33,496 nucleotides of DNA from Porticoccaceae bacterium (lineage in GTDB: Bacteria; Pseudomonadota; Gammaproteobacteria; Pseudomonadales; Porticoccaceae). The stretch is from contig JABILI010000040.1 in the NCBI GenBank assembly GCA_018654575.1, positions 1 to 33,496 of the forward strand, read 5' to 3'. Positions 25,791 through 33,496 of the stretch are shown here, piece by piece. The notes below the pieces were generated by a model. The model did no database searches and was not told where the DNA came from. It saw only the letters and a program-made list of their open reading frames with translations. Made by a program: the position numbers and the translations under genes. Every line of letters starts with the position of its first letter. Within the stretch, counting starts at the first letter, position 1.

Positions 25791-26828
25791 TCACTCACTA
25801 ACTATATTTTTCATTAATTTAGTCTTTAGTAAAGGCGCTAGCGCCTTTGGCAGATTATGTTCTGCAGCTTCGATAGCGACGTCAAGGGCATGACCAAAGG
25901 CTTTTTTAGAGGCACTGCCATGGCTTTTAACAACCACACCATTTAACCCCAACAGATAGGCGCCATTATAAAAAGCGGGATCAAGCTTATCAATAAGCTG
26001 TTTAAACGAACGATTAGCAAGCCCAACGGTCATCCTAGCTAACCAGCTTTTACTCAACAAATCGCTCAACATAGCTGTGACCATGTTCGCGAGACCTTCA
26101 CTGGTCTTCAGCGCAATATTTCCACTGAACCCATCACAGACAACCACATGTGCTGCACCCTTAAAAATTTCATCACCCTCTAAAAAGCCACCGTAGTTAA
26201 TAGAATCGTCATTCTCAAGTAGCGACGCCGCAGATTTTAAATCATCACTACCCTTGGTCTCTTCTTTCCCGACATTTAACAATCCCACGGTAGGGTCATC
26301 GACGCCGTCTAAAAGACTAGCGGTTAAACTTCCCAGCATCGCAAACTGGTGTAATTGTTCAGACGAACAATCAATGTTAGCGCCAAGATCGAGTACATAG
26401 GTACGACCCGACATAGTTGGGAATGTGGTGCAGATTGCAGGTCGGGATATTCCAGGAAGGGTCTTAAGATTAATTAGCCCAAGAGCCATAAGAGCTCCTG
26501 TGTTACCTGCACTGATACATGCGTCAGCTTCTTGTTCCGACACAGCCTTAACGGCTAAGCCCATCGAAGAAGACTGTTTGGTACGTATTACCGCAGAAGG
26601 TTTGTCATGATCACTCACTGATATATCGGAGTGCCTGACATCAATTCGGGACCGCAAGTCAGAATCCGCACAGGCTGCAAGCTCCGCTTCAAGCGATAAT
26701 TGATCACCAAATACTAGGGCGGTAACGTTTGAATGGCGGGCTAAGCATGCGAGTAAGGCTGAAACCGTAACCCGAGGACCAAACTCACCACCCATTGCAT
26801 CAACTGCAATTCGAATTGAACAGGTCAA
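25791..26828 (-). CDS. plsX: Phosphate acyltransferase PlsX
   Basis: 345 aa. Converts acyl-ACP to acyl-phosphate, the first committed step of phospholipid synthesis in many bacteria. Family landmarks: IAVDAMGGEFGP, ISAGNTGALMALG, LLNVGKEETKGSD, VVCDGFSGNIALKTSEG and FGHALDVAIEA. The start is a TTG: no ATG fits before the conserved IAVDAMGG, and AGGTG is seven bases upstream, overlapping the end of rpmF. The low-efficiency start may set PlsX well below L32 output. Confidence 0.95.
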   Translation of the reverse strand: MTCSIRIAVDAMGGEFGPRVTVSALLACLARHSNVTALVFGDQLSLEAELAACADSDLRSRIDVRHSDISVSDHDKPSAVIRTKQSSSMGLAVKAVSEQEADACISAGNTGALMALGLINLKTLPGISRPAICTTFPTMSGRTYVLDLGANIDCSSEQLHQFAMLGSLTASLLDGVDDPTVGLLNVGKEETKGSDDLKSAASLLENDDSINYGGFLEGDEIFKGAAHVVVCDGFSGNIALKTSEGLANMVTAMLSDLLSKSWLARMTVGLANRSFKQLIDKLDPAFYNGAYLLGLNGVVVKSHGSASKKAFGHALDVAIEAAEHNLPKALAPLLKTKLMKNIVSE

Positions 26829-26836
26829 GGAGACAC

Positions 26837-27016
26837 CTAGTCGGCACTTATCTCTAATGCTTTCTTACCACGATAGAATCCATCAGCGGTAACATGGTGA
26901 CGCAGATGCTTTTCTCCACTCACTGTATCTGTCGATACAGTAGCAGCAGTCAATGCATCATGAGCACGGCGCATGCCACGCTTTGAACGGGTTTTACGGC
27001 TTTTTTGAACGGCCAT
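26837..27016 (-). CDS. rpmF: 50S ribosomal protein L32
   Basis: 59 aa, very basic: begins [20 protein letters not shown] and contains [20 protein letters not shown], as in E. coli L32 (57 aa). GGAG seven bases before the ATG. The zinc-binding cysteines found in some L32 proteins are absent, as in other gammaproteobacteria. Lies between yceD and plsX, the conserved position. Confidence 0.97.
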   Translation of the reverse strand: MAVQKSRKTRSKRGMRRAHDALTAATVSTDTVSGEKHLRHHVTADGFYRGKKALEISAD

Positions 27017-27048
27017 TAGATACTCCTAATTGAATTGCATCACAGTCT

Positions 27049-27558
27049 CTACTTACGTTTTAACTGTTTTAATATATTAAATGGGCTATCAGCTACAGCC
27101 TCATCATCACTAGATTCTGTCTCTTGTATAAAGCTATCACCTGTACAGCTACCCATTGTATGATAGTTAACTGCCGGCAGGGCCAATAGGATCTCATCTT
27201 CCAATAGTTCACTGAGATTAGCCATTCTATCTTCAACCAGCCAAGGCTCGTAGTTACTAGCAACCCGATTGAGATGATCTTCCGACCAAATAACCTGTAC
27301 TGCGAAATCCGCTTTAAGATCAACCTTAACGGCATCTAAACACCGCTGACAAATCGCTTGGACAGTAACACTAGCAGTACCTCGAGCTACTTTTGCCCTT
27401 GATTCATCTAATTCGAACTGAACTGACGCCTCAAACGAACCACAAATACTTGAAACCGATGAGGCCAGCCTTGTCAGGCTATCGCTCTTAACCTCACCCT
27501 CCAAAAGATATCCCTGGAGCGCTAGTTTTCGTGGATCAATGTGAGTCGGCAGTGCCAT
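27049..27558 (-). CDS. yceD: YceD/DUF177 family protein (23S rRNA accumulation protein)
   Basis: 169 aa, acidic. The family signature is the conserved cysteine pair in VQAICQRCLDAV with the following DLKADFAVQVIW, and the acidic EILLALPAVNYH region. In E. coli and plants DUF177 proteins are needed for normal 23S rRNA levels. First gene of the yceD-rpmF-plsX-fabD-fabG unit, about 23 bases after the predicted transcription start. Confidence 0.9.
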   Translation of the reverse strand: MALPTHIDPRKLALQGYLLEGEVKSDSLTRLASSVSSICGSFEASVQFELDESRAKVARGTASVTVQAICQRCLDAVKVDLKADFAVQVIWSEDHLNRVASNYEPWLVEDRMANLSELLEDEILLALPAVNYHTMGSCTGDSFIQETESSDDEAVADSPFNILKQLKRK

Positions 27559-27587
27559 ATAATAAGGTCGATCTCAGTTAGGCGCGC

Positions 27588-27616
27588 ATCATAGGCACAA
27601 CTCCATGATCTGTCAA
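27588..27616 (-). promoter_or_regulatory. Sigma-70 promoter of yceD-rpmF-plsX-fab
   Basis: Minus strand: TTGACA (27611-27616), 17-base spacer, TATGAT (27588-27593). This is the best promoter in the window. The stretch after the -10 is GCGCGCC, a GC-rich discriminator of the kind linked to stringent control of ribosomal promoters. Confidence 0.85.
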
Positions 27617-27648
27617 AGAAATTTGCGTTAAAACGAGACTTATCTGGC

Positions 27649-27675
27649 TTGTTACACCACATTATAACTTATACT
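27649..27675 (+). promoter_or_regulatory. Possible promoter of maf
   Basis: TTGTTA (27649-27654), 15-base spacer, TATACT (27670-27675), upstream of the maf ATG at 27739. The spacer is short, so this is tentative. Confidence 0.35.
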
Positions 27676-27738
27676 GTAATTCAAGACCCAAGCACGCGGA
27701 CGCTAGCGCCCAACAACACGGCCAAAGGATATATTCAT

Positions 27739-28326
27739 ATGAGTCATCTTATCCTCGCATCCAGCTCTATCTACAAAAAAGAATTGCTGAGCCGGCTGCA
27801 AATTAGCTTTCGGTGCGAATCACCACACATCGACGAGTCTCCGCAATCTTTGGAGACACCACCCATGGCCGCAGAAAGACTAGCTCTCGCAAAAGCCTCG
27901 AAAATCGCGGCGCTATATGCAGACTCTCTGGTGATTGGCGCCGATCAAATCGCCGACCAAAATGGTATTTTCATCAACAAGCCTAAAAGTCATGAACAGG
28001 CTATCAAGCAACTACAGCAGCAATCTGGCCAAACGATACTGTTTCATAGCGGTCTAGCACTCGCGCGATTCGGTCCAAATGGAACCCTGGAGTGCCAATC
28101 GATGGTAAATTCCACGCAGGTAACCTTTAAAAAGTTAACTAACGAAACAATAGAGAAATACCTTTTGATAGAGAAACCCTATGACTGCGCGGGAAGCTTT
28201 AAGGCTGAGGGTCTTGGGATAAGCCTCTTTAGCGAAATTAAGAGTACAGACCCCAGCTCTTTAATAGGGCTTCCTTTGATTGATCTTTGTACACTTCTAG
28301 ATAATTTTAACTATAAAATAATCTAG
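27739..28326 (+). CDS. Maf/YceF-type nucleoside triphosphate pyrophosphatase
   Basis: 195 aa from the ATG at 27739, chosen over a frame start 30 codons earlier because the family begins with (S)xLILASSS and AAAGGA lies upstream. House-cleaning enzyme; the E. coli YceF subfamily hydrolyses 7-methyl-GTP. Landmarks: LILASSS, VIGADQI with D69, FINKP (usually GKP), and CAGSFKAEGLGI (150-161) followed by SSLIGLPLIDL, which fit the YceF branch. Divergent from yceD, as often seen near rpmF. Confidence 0.92.
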   Translation: MSHLILASSSIYKKELLSRLQISFRCESPHIDESPQSLETPPMAAERLALAKASKIAALYADSLVIGADQIADQNGIFINKPKSHEQAIKQLQQQSGQTILFHSGLALARFGPNGTLECQSMVNSTQVTFKKLTNETIEKYLLIEKPYDCAGSFKAEGLGISLFSEIKSTDPSSLIGLPLIDLCTLLDNFNYKII

Positions 28327-28348
28327 ATATAACTTTAGTTATTTTATA
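28312..28348. terminator. AT-only palindrome between convergent maf and HAD genes
   Basis: TATAAAATAA and TTATTTTATA are perfect 10-bp arms with a 17-base spacer that includes CTA/TAG. The left arm overlaps the maf end. It may serve as a bidirectional terminator, but the stem contains no G-C pair. Confidence 0.4.
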
Positions 28349-28362
28349 CAAATCATTGATTT

Positions 28363-29007
28363 TTATAAATATAAATATATATCAGAGAGCGAATCAAGAC
28401 AAGCTATTGGGTCATGCCTAAGAAGCCTATCCAGCTCGTGAGCACCATAAGTAACCCCGATGGCTGGCATTCTTGCGGACTTAGCCATGGCCAGGTCAAA
28501 CTCAGTATCACCAACCATGATCGCATCATTGGCTTTGACTCCAAATTGACTTAAAAGCTCTTCGAGCATTAACGGGTGGGGTTTTGAAAGGGTTTCATCT
28601 GCGCAACGTGACCCATCAAAAAAATCCACTAACCCAGTTGCTGCCAGCACTCTATCAAGCCCCGCCCTGCTTTTGCCTGTTGCCACCGCTAAGATATACC
28701 CACCTGCACGCAAATCCTTTAACGTTTCCAGCACGCCGGGGAAAAAAGCGCAGGGATTTTGATCTTGACGTCTAAAATGGGCCGAATATGATGCCGCAAA
28801 GCGATCCGCATCTGGTTGCGCTACACTAGGAAAAAGCTCGTTGATACACTCTTTTAGCCCTAGACCAATGATATTAGAGGCCGCAGCATAACTTGGTATC
28901 TCCAGGTTATTATCGGCGGCAGCAAGTCTAATGCAGGTCGCAATACGGTCCACTGAATCACAAAGGGTCCCGTCCCAATCAAATATTAGTAGTTTTGGAG
29001 TGGTAAT
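28363..29007 (-). CDS. HAD-superfamily phosphatase, phosphoglycolate-phosphatase-like, probable ATT start
   Basis: 214 aa if read from ATT at 29007. Motif I FDWDGTLCDS (nucleophile D10, D12), motif II T110 in VATGKS, motif III K142 in SKPHP, motif IV GDTEFD (D167, D171): a complete HAD-IA enzyme. The first ATG/GTG/TTG in frame is GTG at 28953, after codon 18, which would remove motif I. Between the rluC TAG and that GTG there is no ordinary start codon; ATT gives MTTPKLLIFDWDGT with AGAGG nine bases upstream. The frame is the same as rluC, so TAG read-through is a formal alternative. Likely substrate 2-phosphoglycolate or a similar small phosphate, by family. Confidence 0.85.
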   Translation of the reverse strand: MTTPKLLIFDWDGTLCDSVDRIATCIRLAAADNNLEIPSYAAASNIIGLGLKECINELFPSVAQPDADRFAASYSAHFRRQDQNPCAFFPGVLETLKDLRAGGYILAVATGKSRAGLDRVLAATGLVDFFDGSRCADETLSKPHPLMLEELLSQFGVKANDAIMVGDTEFDLAMAKSARMPAIGVTYGAHELDRLLRHDPIACLDSLSDIYLYL

Positions 29008-29019
29008 AACTGAAAGCCT

Positions 29020-30000
29020 CTATTCTGGGATTTTCTCAAGTACAGCTGAAAGATCGTTGGGTACTGGCGCATCAACTTGCACCCAGTCTCCTGAAAGCGG
29101 ATGCTTAAAGCGTAAGCGGCAGGCATGCAAAAATAAGCGCCTCAACCCTAGTTCCCGCGAACGGTCGTTAAATGCTTTGTCGCCGTACTTATCGTCACCC
29201 GCTACGGGTGTCCCTGAGAATTGGCAATGCACCCTTATTTGATGCGTTCTACCAGTCTCTAGAGTCACATCTAGCAAGGTCGCCTCTTTGAACCGACGGT
29301 TAACCTTGAAATGGGTCACCGAAGCCTTCCCTTCAGCATCGACTCGCACAATTCGCTCACCGGAGGAGATTTGATTTTTGCGCAAAGGCGCATTAACTGT
29401 TGATTTCCCTTTCGGCCAAACACCCTTCACTAAGGTCAAATAATTCTTTTGTATCTGATTACGTTGCATCGCCTGCTGTATTTCTACAAGCACAGCTCGT
29501 TTTTTAGCGAACATCAAGCACCCCGAGGTTTCTCTATCAAGCCGATGAACCAACTCCAAAAAGCGTAGTTCTGGTCGTTCTAGCCTCATCGCCTCGATGG
29601 CTCCCAACGAAATCCCGCTACCACCGTGAACCGCTAGGCCACTGGGCTTGTTGATGATCAGTAACCCATCATCCTCAAATAGGATGTTTTCTGACAAATA
29701 CCGCTTTAGTTGACTACCAACCACCGCTGGCGCTCCTCGCTCAGCAATTCGAATAGGCGCTATACGAACAATATCATTTGCCTTTAATCGAGTATCTGCC
29801 TTTACGCGTCCTTTATTAACCCGTATCTCCCCTTTCCGTAGCAGATTATAAATACGAGATTTAGGAACGCCTTTTAAATGTCTAATCAAGAAGTTATCGA
29901 GCCTTTGACCCGCATATTCAGGATCAACGTCAACAAAAGACACTTTATCAAATTGATTTTCTTGCACAGGTCGTTTGCCTAGGTAAGTGGAAAGTCGCAC
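29020..30000 (-). CDS. rluC: 23S rRNA pseudouridine synthase RluC
   Basis: 326 aa from a GTG at 30000, six bases after AGGTGAG; an in-frame ATG at 30018 gives six more residues but has no ribosome-binding site. Makes pseudouridine at 23S rRNA positions 955, 2504 and 2580 (E. coli numbering). S4 RNA-binding domain (AGQRLDNFLIRHLKG, IYNLLRKGEIRVNKGR), then RsuA/RluA-type catalytic domain with D155 in VHRLDRETSG and TGRTHQIRVH. Divergent from rne, the arrangement conserved in gammaproteobacteria. Its TAG is followed 12 bases later by the HAD gene's ATT. Confidence 0.95.
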   Translation of the reverse strand: MRLSTYLGKRPVQENQFDKVSFVDVDPEYAGQRLDNFLIRHLKGVPKSRIYNLLRKGEIRVNKGRVKADTRLKANDIVRIAPIRIAERGAPAVVGSQLKRYLSENILFEDDGLLIINKPSGLAVHGGSGISLGAIEAMRLERPELRFLELVHRLDRETSGCLMFAKKRAVLVEIQQAMQRNQIQKNYLTLVKGVWPKGKSTVNAPLRKNQISSGERIVRVDAEGKASVTHFKVNRRFKEATLLDVTLETGRTHQIRVHCQFSGTPVAGDDKYGDKAFNDRSRELGLRRLFLHACRLRFKHPLSGDWVQVDAPVPNDLSAVLEKIPE

Positions 30001-30048
30001 ATTGTACTCACCTGCCATCGGTTAAGATAACTAAATGATTGATTACAA

Positions 30049-30077
30049 TTGTAGATATCGCCGTTTGTTGTTATATT
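30049..30077 (+). promoter_or_regulatory. Candidate rne promoter
   Basis: TTGTAG (30049-30054), 17-base spacer, TATATT (30072-30077). Transcription would begin just before the first leader hairpin (30085-30107), as in E. coli rne where a hairpin sits at the 5' end. Confidence 0.45.
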
Positions 30078-30363
30078 GCGCACGTTCTTAGATCATGTGT
30101 CTAAGAAAAACAGAGCCTAAAAAATTGATTAGGCTAAGAATCCAAGGGGTTGTGCTCAAAGAGTTGACCGCAAACCCAAAGACTGCTGAGTGAGCTCAGC
30201 CAGTGAATGAACCAAAAAGATAACGGTTTAAAGTTGACCACACAATTGAGGCGCCAGTTCCAAGGCGGTAAGCATCGTCCCCAACTGTTGTAAATAAAAC
30301 TGGTCAGCTGGATGAAAATACGAAAGACAAAGTATTGTTTTCTAAGTTTAGCTAGAGGTACTT

Positions 30364-30392
30364 GATATCACCGCAACAACTGCTGTGATATC
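30364..30392 (+). ncRNA. Strongest hairpin of the rne leader
   Basis: GATATCAC pairs with GTGATATC, then a C/T mismatch, then GCA pairs with TGC around loop ACAAC. It may be the counterpart of the conserved leader hairpin that senses RNase E in enteric bacteria; by position and shape only. Confidence 0.4.
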
Positions 30393-30653
30393 TAGGGTAG
30401 ATAATAAACAGCCCATCTCGCAACCGATGAAACCAATACGCAAAGAGGTAATTTAGTACATCTAGTGCTAAATGCCGACGAGGCCTAGATTGCAAGGGCT
30501 TTGACCTGATTGGTGGGACGCGCAACAAGACTTTTTGCGCCTGTGCCATGGGTTTTGATCAATGTCTTGGCCTAACGGTCTTTGTATTTCCGTATTTCTC
30601 TTTTTTCTGTCCTTTCACTGCTGCTCATTCCTAATAACGAGTAAAGGTGAATT

Positions 30654-33335
30654 ATGAAACGTATGTTAATTAACGCATCGCACACAGAAGAAGTGCGTGT
30701 AGCAATGGTAGATGGTCAACGGTTGTATGACTTAGATATCGAAAACAGAACTAGAGAACAAAAAAAATCAAACATCTACAAAGGTAAAATTACCCGAGTA
30801 GAACCAAGCTTAGAAGCCGCCTTTGTAGACTACGGAGCAGGGCGTCACGGCTTTCTGCCATTAAAAGAAGTCTCCAGAGAGTATTTCAAAAAAGGCGCCT
30901 CTGAAGGTGGTCGAGTAACCATAAAAGACGCCCTAAGAGAGGGACAAGAAGTCGTTGTTCAGGTCGAGAAAGAGGAGCGAAGCAATAAGGGCGCGGCACT
31001 CACTACGTTTATCAGCTTGGCAGGTCGCTATCTTGTTTTGATGCCGAACAACCCTCGTGCGGGTGGTATTTCACGCCGAATTGAAGGCGATGAGCGTGCA
31101 GACTTGCGCGAAGCCATGCGAGGATTAGACATTCCCGACGGAATGGGCGCCATCGTTAGAACAGCCGGCATCGGCCGAGCGACAGAAGAATTGCAATGGG
31201 ACTTTAACTACCTCCTTCAGCTGTGGAACACAATCACTGATGAATCTAGCAAGGCAAAAGCACCCCACTTTTTATTCCAAGAAAGCAACGTTATTGTGCG
31301 CGCCATTCGCGACTACCTCCGGCATGATGTTGGTGAAGTAATCGTCGATGGGGAAGAAGCTTATGCTCTCGCCGCTGCGTTTATCGGCACGGTAATGCCT
31401 GACTTTACCAGCAAGGTAAAGTACTACCAAGACGAGATACCGCTGTTTAATCGCTACCAAATTGAGAATCAAATCGAGACTGCTTTTTGTCGCGAAGTAA
31501 CACTCCCATCTGGCGGGTCTATCGTGATCGATATTACCGAAGCCATGGTTTCAATTGATATTAACTCCGCCCGAGCGACTAAAGGTGGTGACATTGAAGA
31601 GACCGCGTTTAACACAAATAAAGAAGCCGCTGAGGAAATTGGCCGCCAACTACGGTTGCGTGATGTTGGTGGGCTTATTGTCATTGACTTTATCGACATG
31701 CTGAGCAGCCGCCATCAGAAAGAAGTTGAAAACAAGATGCGTGACGCCTTAGAGGTTGATCGGGCCAGAGTTCAAGTAGGTCGTATTTCACGCTTTGGAT
31801 TGTTAGAAATGTCACGACAGCGTCTACGCCCATCACTAGAAGAAACAATGTCTAGGACCTGCCCTCGCTGTAAAGGCCAAGGGACTATCAGAGGAACACG
31901 ATCACTAGCGCTTTCAATATTGCGCCTCGTGGAAGAAGAAGCTCAAAAAGAATTTACCCGAGAAATTCGCGCTATCGTTCCAGTCCCAGTCGCGACGTTC
32001 TTGCTTAACGAAAAACGTAAAGAAATATTAGATATCGAGGCTCGCAATAAATTGCAGGTCACGGTGTTGCCTAATGCCGAAATGGAGACGCCACACTTTG
32101 ACGTCGTGCGAATCCGCAACCAAGATGAAGACTCGTCGGACTTCAGCTACCGCCTGGCTAATGAATTAAGCAAAGCAGAAGAGGAAGTGGTCTCTGATAC
32201 TACAGCACCATCGGCTTTACCCTTGCCTGCGGTCAAAACACTGATCCCATCAACGCCTGCACCAACAATTACGGCACCTGTGCCTGCAGCGACTGAAGAT
32301 AAGAGCCCTGGACTAGTTAAGCGACTTTGGGCAAGCATGTTTGGTGAAACCGAAGAAAAAGTAGAAGAGAAGAAGCCCGCACCCCGTAATCGCAATAATC
32401 AAAATAGAAGTCGAGGGGGAAGAAACAGCCGTCCTAACCAAAATAATCGCCGCCCCAACAATCGAAACAATGAAAATCGGGGTGCCGATAACAAGCAAAC
32501 TACTGATAAAAGCAATGATCAGAAGAATGAATCGAGGAATAACCAAAACCGAAACAGCGGCAATCGAAGAAATAGAAACAACAAGCCAAAAGACCAAGAT
32601 AATAAGCCAGTGGTATCCACGGATACAGAAGTAAAAAGCACCACTGAGTCGCCGTCTAATACGCCTAAGGCAGATCAACTTCAACGTCGCCCAGATGATA
32701 AACGCCGAGGGCCTCGCCGCCGACGTCAGCGGCAAGACGTTCCTCAAGCAGTACTGGATCAAACTGCGGCTCTAGCTACAGTTGCAGGTGCAGCAACACC
32801 AGCAGTTACTCCGACTGAGGGAACTGAGGCAGCTAAACCAAAAGCACCTCGCGCTAGGCGCAAAGCACCCGCTAAGCCAAAAGCAAGCTCAGAGGCACCT
32901 GATGCAGTAAGCACTGCCGCAACTGATCACAAGCCTATAGCATCACCTCAGGCAGAGACAGCATCCGTAGAGCCAAAGGCGACAAAGAAACCTGCGGCCA
33001 AAGCTAAGCCTAAAGCTACCAAGAAGCCTGCGGCAACTAAAAATGACACCGTCGAAGCCCCTGTGCCAAAAAAGGAAGTCAGAGCAAGCAATGATCCAAG
33101 GAAAAAACCAAAACCAGTTGTTAAGGTAGCGGTAAGTACAGAGCGTATTGAGGCAGTTGCTCCAGCAGTTAAAGCTCCCGCAGCAGTAGCTCCAAGCCCA
33201 TCTCCTGCGACGGAAAAGCCCGTAGCACGTGCATCCAATGACCCACGTAAAAAGCGAGCTACAGCCAAGCCAAAAAAGGTAGTGGCTGATAAAGCAACTG
33301 CCAAAGAGGACACAAATACTGATTCGACCGATTAA
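30654..33335 (+). CDS. rne: Ribonuclease E
   Basis: 893 aa. Essential endonuclease for mRNA decay and rRNA/tRNA maturation and scaffold of the degradosome. Catalytic half (1 to about 510): S1 domain ([21 protein letters not shown]), DNase-I-like site with D302 and D345 (E. coli D303/D346) and zinc-link C403/C406 in CPRCKGQG (E. coli C404/C407), all shifted by exactly one. Scaffold half: amphipathic, membrane-targeting-like [14 protein letters not shown] (551-564), an Asn/Arg-rich stretch (about 578-652), an Arg-rich block ([12 protein letters not shown], from 683), Ala/Lys/Pro-rich tail, and RASNDPRKK twice (810-818, 859-867). Start supported by AAAGGTGA. Probably autoregulated through its leader. 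Confidence 0.97.
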   Translation: MKRMLINASHTEEVRVAMVDGQRLYDLDIENRTREQKKSNIYKGKITRVEPSLEAAFVDYGAGRHGFLPLKEVSREYFKKGASEGGRVTIKDALREGQEVVVQVEKEERSNKGAALTTFISLAGRYLVLMPNNPRAGGISRRIEGDERADLREAMRGLDIPDGMGAIVRTAGIGRATEELQWDFNYLLQLWNTITDESSKAKAPHFLFQESNVIVRAIRDYLRHDVGEVIVDGEEAYALAAAFIGTVMPDFTSKVKYYQDEIPLFNRYQIENQIETAFCREVTLPSGGSIVIDITEAMVSIDINSARATKGGDIEETAFNTNKEAAEEIGRQLRLRDVGGLIVIDFIDMLSSRHQKEVENKMRDALEVDRARVQVGRISRFGLLEMSRQRLRPSLEETMSRTCPRCKGQGTIRGTRSLALSILRLVEEEAQKEFTREIRAIVPVPVATFLLNEKRKEILDIEARNKLQVTVLPNAEMETPHFDVVRIRNQDEDSSDFSYRLANELSKAEEEVVSDTTAPSALPLPAVKTLIPSTPAPTITAPVPAATEDKSPGLVKRLWASMFGETEEKVEEKKPAPRNRNNQNRSRGGRNSRPNQNNRRPNNRNNENRGADNKQTTDKSNDQKNESRNNQNRNSGNRRNRNNKPKDQDNKPVVSTDTEVKSTTESPSNTPKADQLQRRPDDKRRGPRRRRQRQDVPQAVLDQTAALATVAGAATPAVTPTEGTEAAKPKAPRARRKAPAKPKASSEAPDAVSTAATDHKPIASPQAETASVEPKATKKPAAKAKPKATKKPAATKNDTVEAPVPKKEVRASNDPRKKPKPVVKVAVSTERIEAVAPAVKAPAAVAPSPSPATEKPVARASNDPRKKRATAKPKKVVADKATAKEDTNTDSTD

Positions 33336-33360
33336 AATACACCAAAGGTGTAATTGGTAC

Positions 33361-33388
33361 TTGTTAGAAGAAAAAGGCGCTGTATAAT
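33361..33388 (+). promoter_or_regulatory. tRNA-Ser promoter
   Basis: TTGTTA (33361-33366), 16-base spacer, TATAAT (33383-33388), followed by CGCGCC. A GC-rich discriminator directly after the -10 is typical of stringently controlled stable-RNA promoters. Transcription would start a few bases before the tRNA. Confidence 0.75.
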
Positions 33389-33401
33389 CGCGCCTTCAAT
33401 T

Positions 33402-33492
33402 GGTGGGATGGCAGAGCGGTTGAATGCACCAGTCTTGAAAACTGGCTTAGGTTAATAGCCTAACTAGGGTTCGAATCCCTATCCCACCGCCA
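33402..33492 (+). tRNA. tRNA-Ser (anticodon UGA)
   Basis: 91 bases including encoded CCA. Acceptor arms GGTGGGA/TCCCACC, discriminator G, anticodon stem CCAGT/ACTGG with loop CTTGAAA giving anticodon TGA (33436-33438), a long variable arm (TTAGGTTAATAGCCTAA, a class II feature of serine tRNAs), and T-arm with GGTTCGAATCC. Complete within the window. Confidence 0.97.
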
Positions 33493-33496
33493 TATA

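Larger units (their letters stand above)
30001..30653 (+). promoter_or_regulatory. Long structured leader of rne
   Basis: About 650 bases without a gene I believe. It contains a candidate promoter at 30049-30077 and four good hairpins downstream: 30085-30107 (8-bp stem), 30182-30204 (9 bp with one bulge), 30364-30392 (8 bp, mismatch, 3 bp, loop ACAAC) and 30520-30540 (6 bp GC-rich). In E. coli the about 360-base rne leader folds into hairpins through which RNase E represses its own synthesis; this region probably does the same. The rne ribosome-binding site is AAAGGTGA at 30643-30650. A 65-codon antisense frame (30352-30549) is taken as chance. Confidence 0.6.

Noticed and set aside
27649-27738. 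Upstream extension of maf to 27649
   Set aside because: The added 30 residues have no counterpart in the family and a ribosome-binding site precedes the ATG at 27739.
30352-30549. 65-codon antisense frame in the rne leader
   Set aside because: Runs through two leader hairpins; Arg-rich composition typical of chance frames; no family.
32313-33313. Long antisense frames opposite the RNase E tail (149 and 121 codons)
   Set aside because: They arise from the biased codons of the Asn/Arg- and Ala/Lys-rich tail and show only low-complexity hydrophobic translation.
33338-33352. TACACC-AAA-GGTGTA hairpin after rne
   Set aside because: Six base pairs with a three-base loop but no T-run; not strong enough to call as the rne terminator.
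1-33496. CRISPR array, prophage, insertion sequence or integron
   Set aside because: No regularly spaced repeats, transposase, integrase or phage structural genes were seen; the tRNA-Ser at the right edge could be an integration site but nothing inside the window shows one in use.

Overview
The window reads as an ordinary chromosomal segment of a gammaproteobacterium, probably a (marine) relative of the Pseudomonadales/Cellvibrionales. The evidence is close textual resemblance of several products to Pseudomonas proteins (ThrH, ETF-ubiquinone oxidoreductase, malate dehydrogenase) and the Pseudomonas-like order rne / rluC / HAD / maf / yceD-rpmF-plsX-fabD-fabG-acpP-pabC-mltG-tmk-holB. No phage, insertion sequence, CRISPR array or integrase was recognised.

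Layout. 1-600 has no recognisable gene but carries a perfect 11-bp inverted repeat. 602-2419 encodes an exported metallo-beta-lactamase-fold protein with a large extra N-terminal domain. 2722-6690 (+) holds prc (tail-specific protease), xthA (exonuclease III), an ECF-type sigma factor and a small one-span membrane protein overlapping it, closed by a strong bidirectional terminator. 6755-10332 is the electron-transfer-flavoprotein locus: etfBA (-) diverging from ETF-QO (+). 10392-19225 (-) is mostly housekeeping: DUF1285/TetR pair, thrH, a CysB-like regulator, an unknown 85-aa membrane protein, a 5'-nucleotidase coupled to an AGCS sodium/amino-acid symporter, yajC, bcp, mdh (with strong terminator) and an all-alpha dUTPase. 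19267-27558 (-) is the glyoxalase-II-like hydrolase followed upstream by holB, tmk, mltG, pabC, then acpP, fabG, fabD, plsX, rpmF and yceD, driven by a near-consensus promoter at 27588-27616. maf (+) diverges from yceD. 28363-30000 (-) is a phosphoglycolate-phosphatase-like HAD gene and rluC. rne (+) diverges from rluC behind a long structured leader, and a complete tRNA-Ser(UGA) with its own promoter ends the window.

How the genes work together: fatty-acid/phospholipid initiation (plsX, fabD, fabG, acpP), cell-wall length control (mltG), dTMP/dUTP metabolism (tmk, dut), DNA polymerase clamp loading (holB), fatty-acid/amino-acid oxidation electron flow to ubiquinone (etfBA, ETF-QO), and RNA turnover/modification (rne, rluC, tRNA). 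I did not find an obviously new multi-gene system. The observations most worth a second look are a HAD gene whose catalytic N-terminus is only reached from an ATT start codon, a CysB homologue that has lost most of the known sulfate-pocket residues, a duplicated NDPR short motif in RNase E with diverged codons, the hairpin-rich rne leader, the sigma factor/small membrane protein pair, and the absence of fabF from the acpP-pabC junction.
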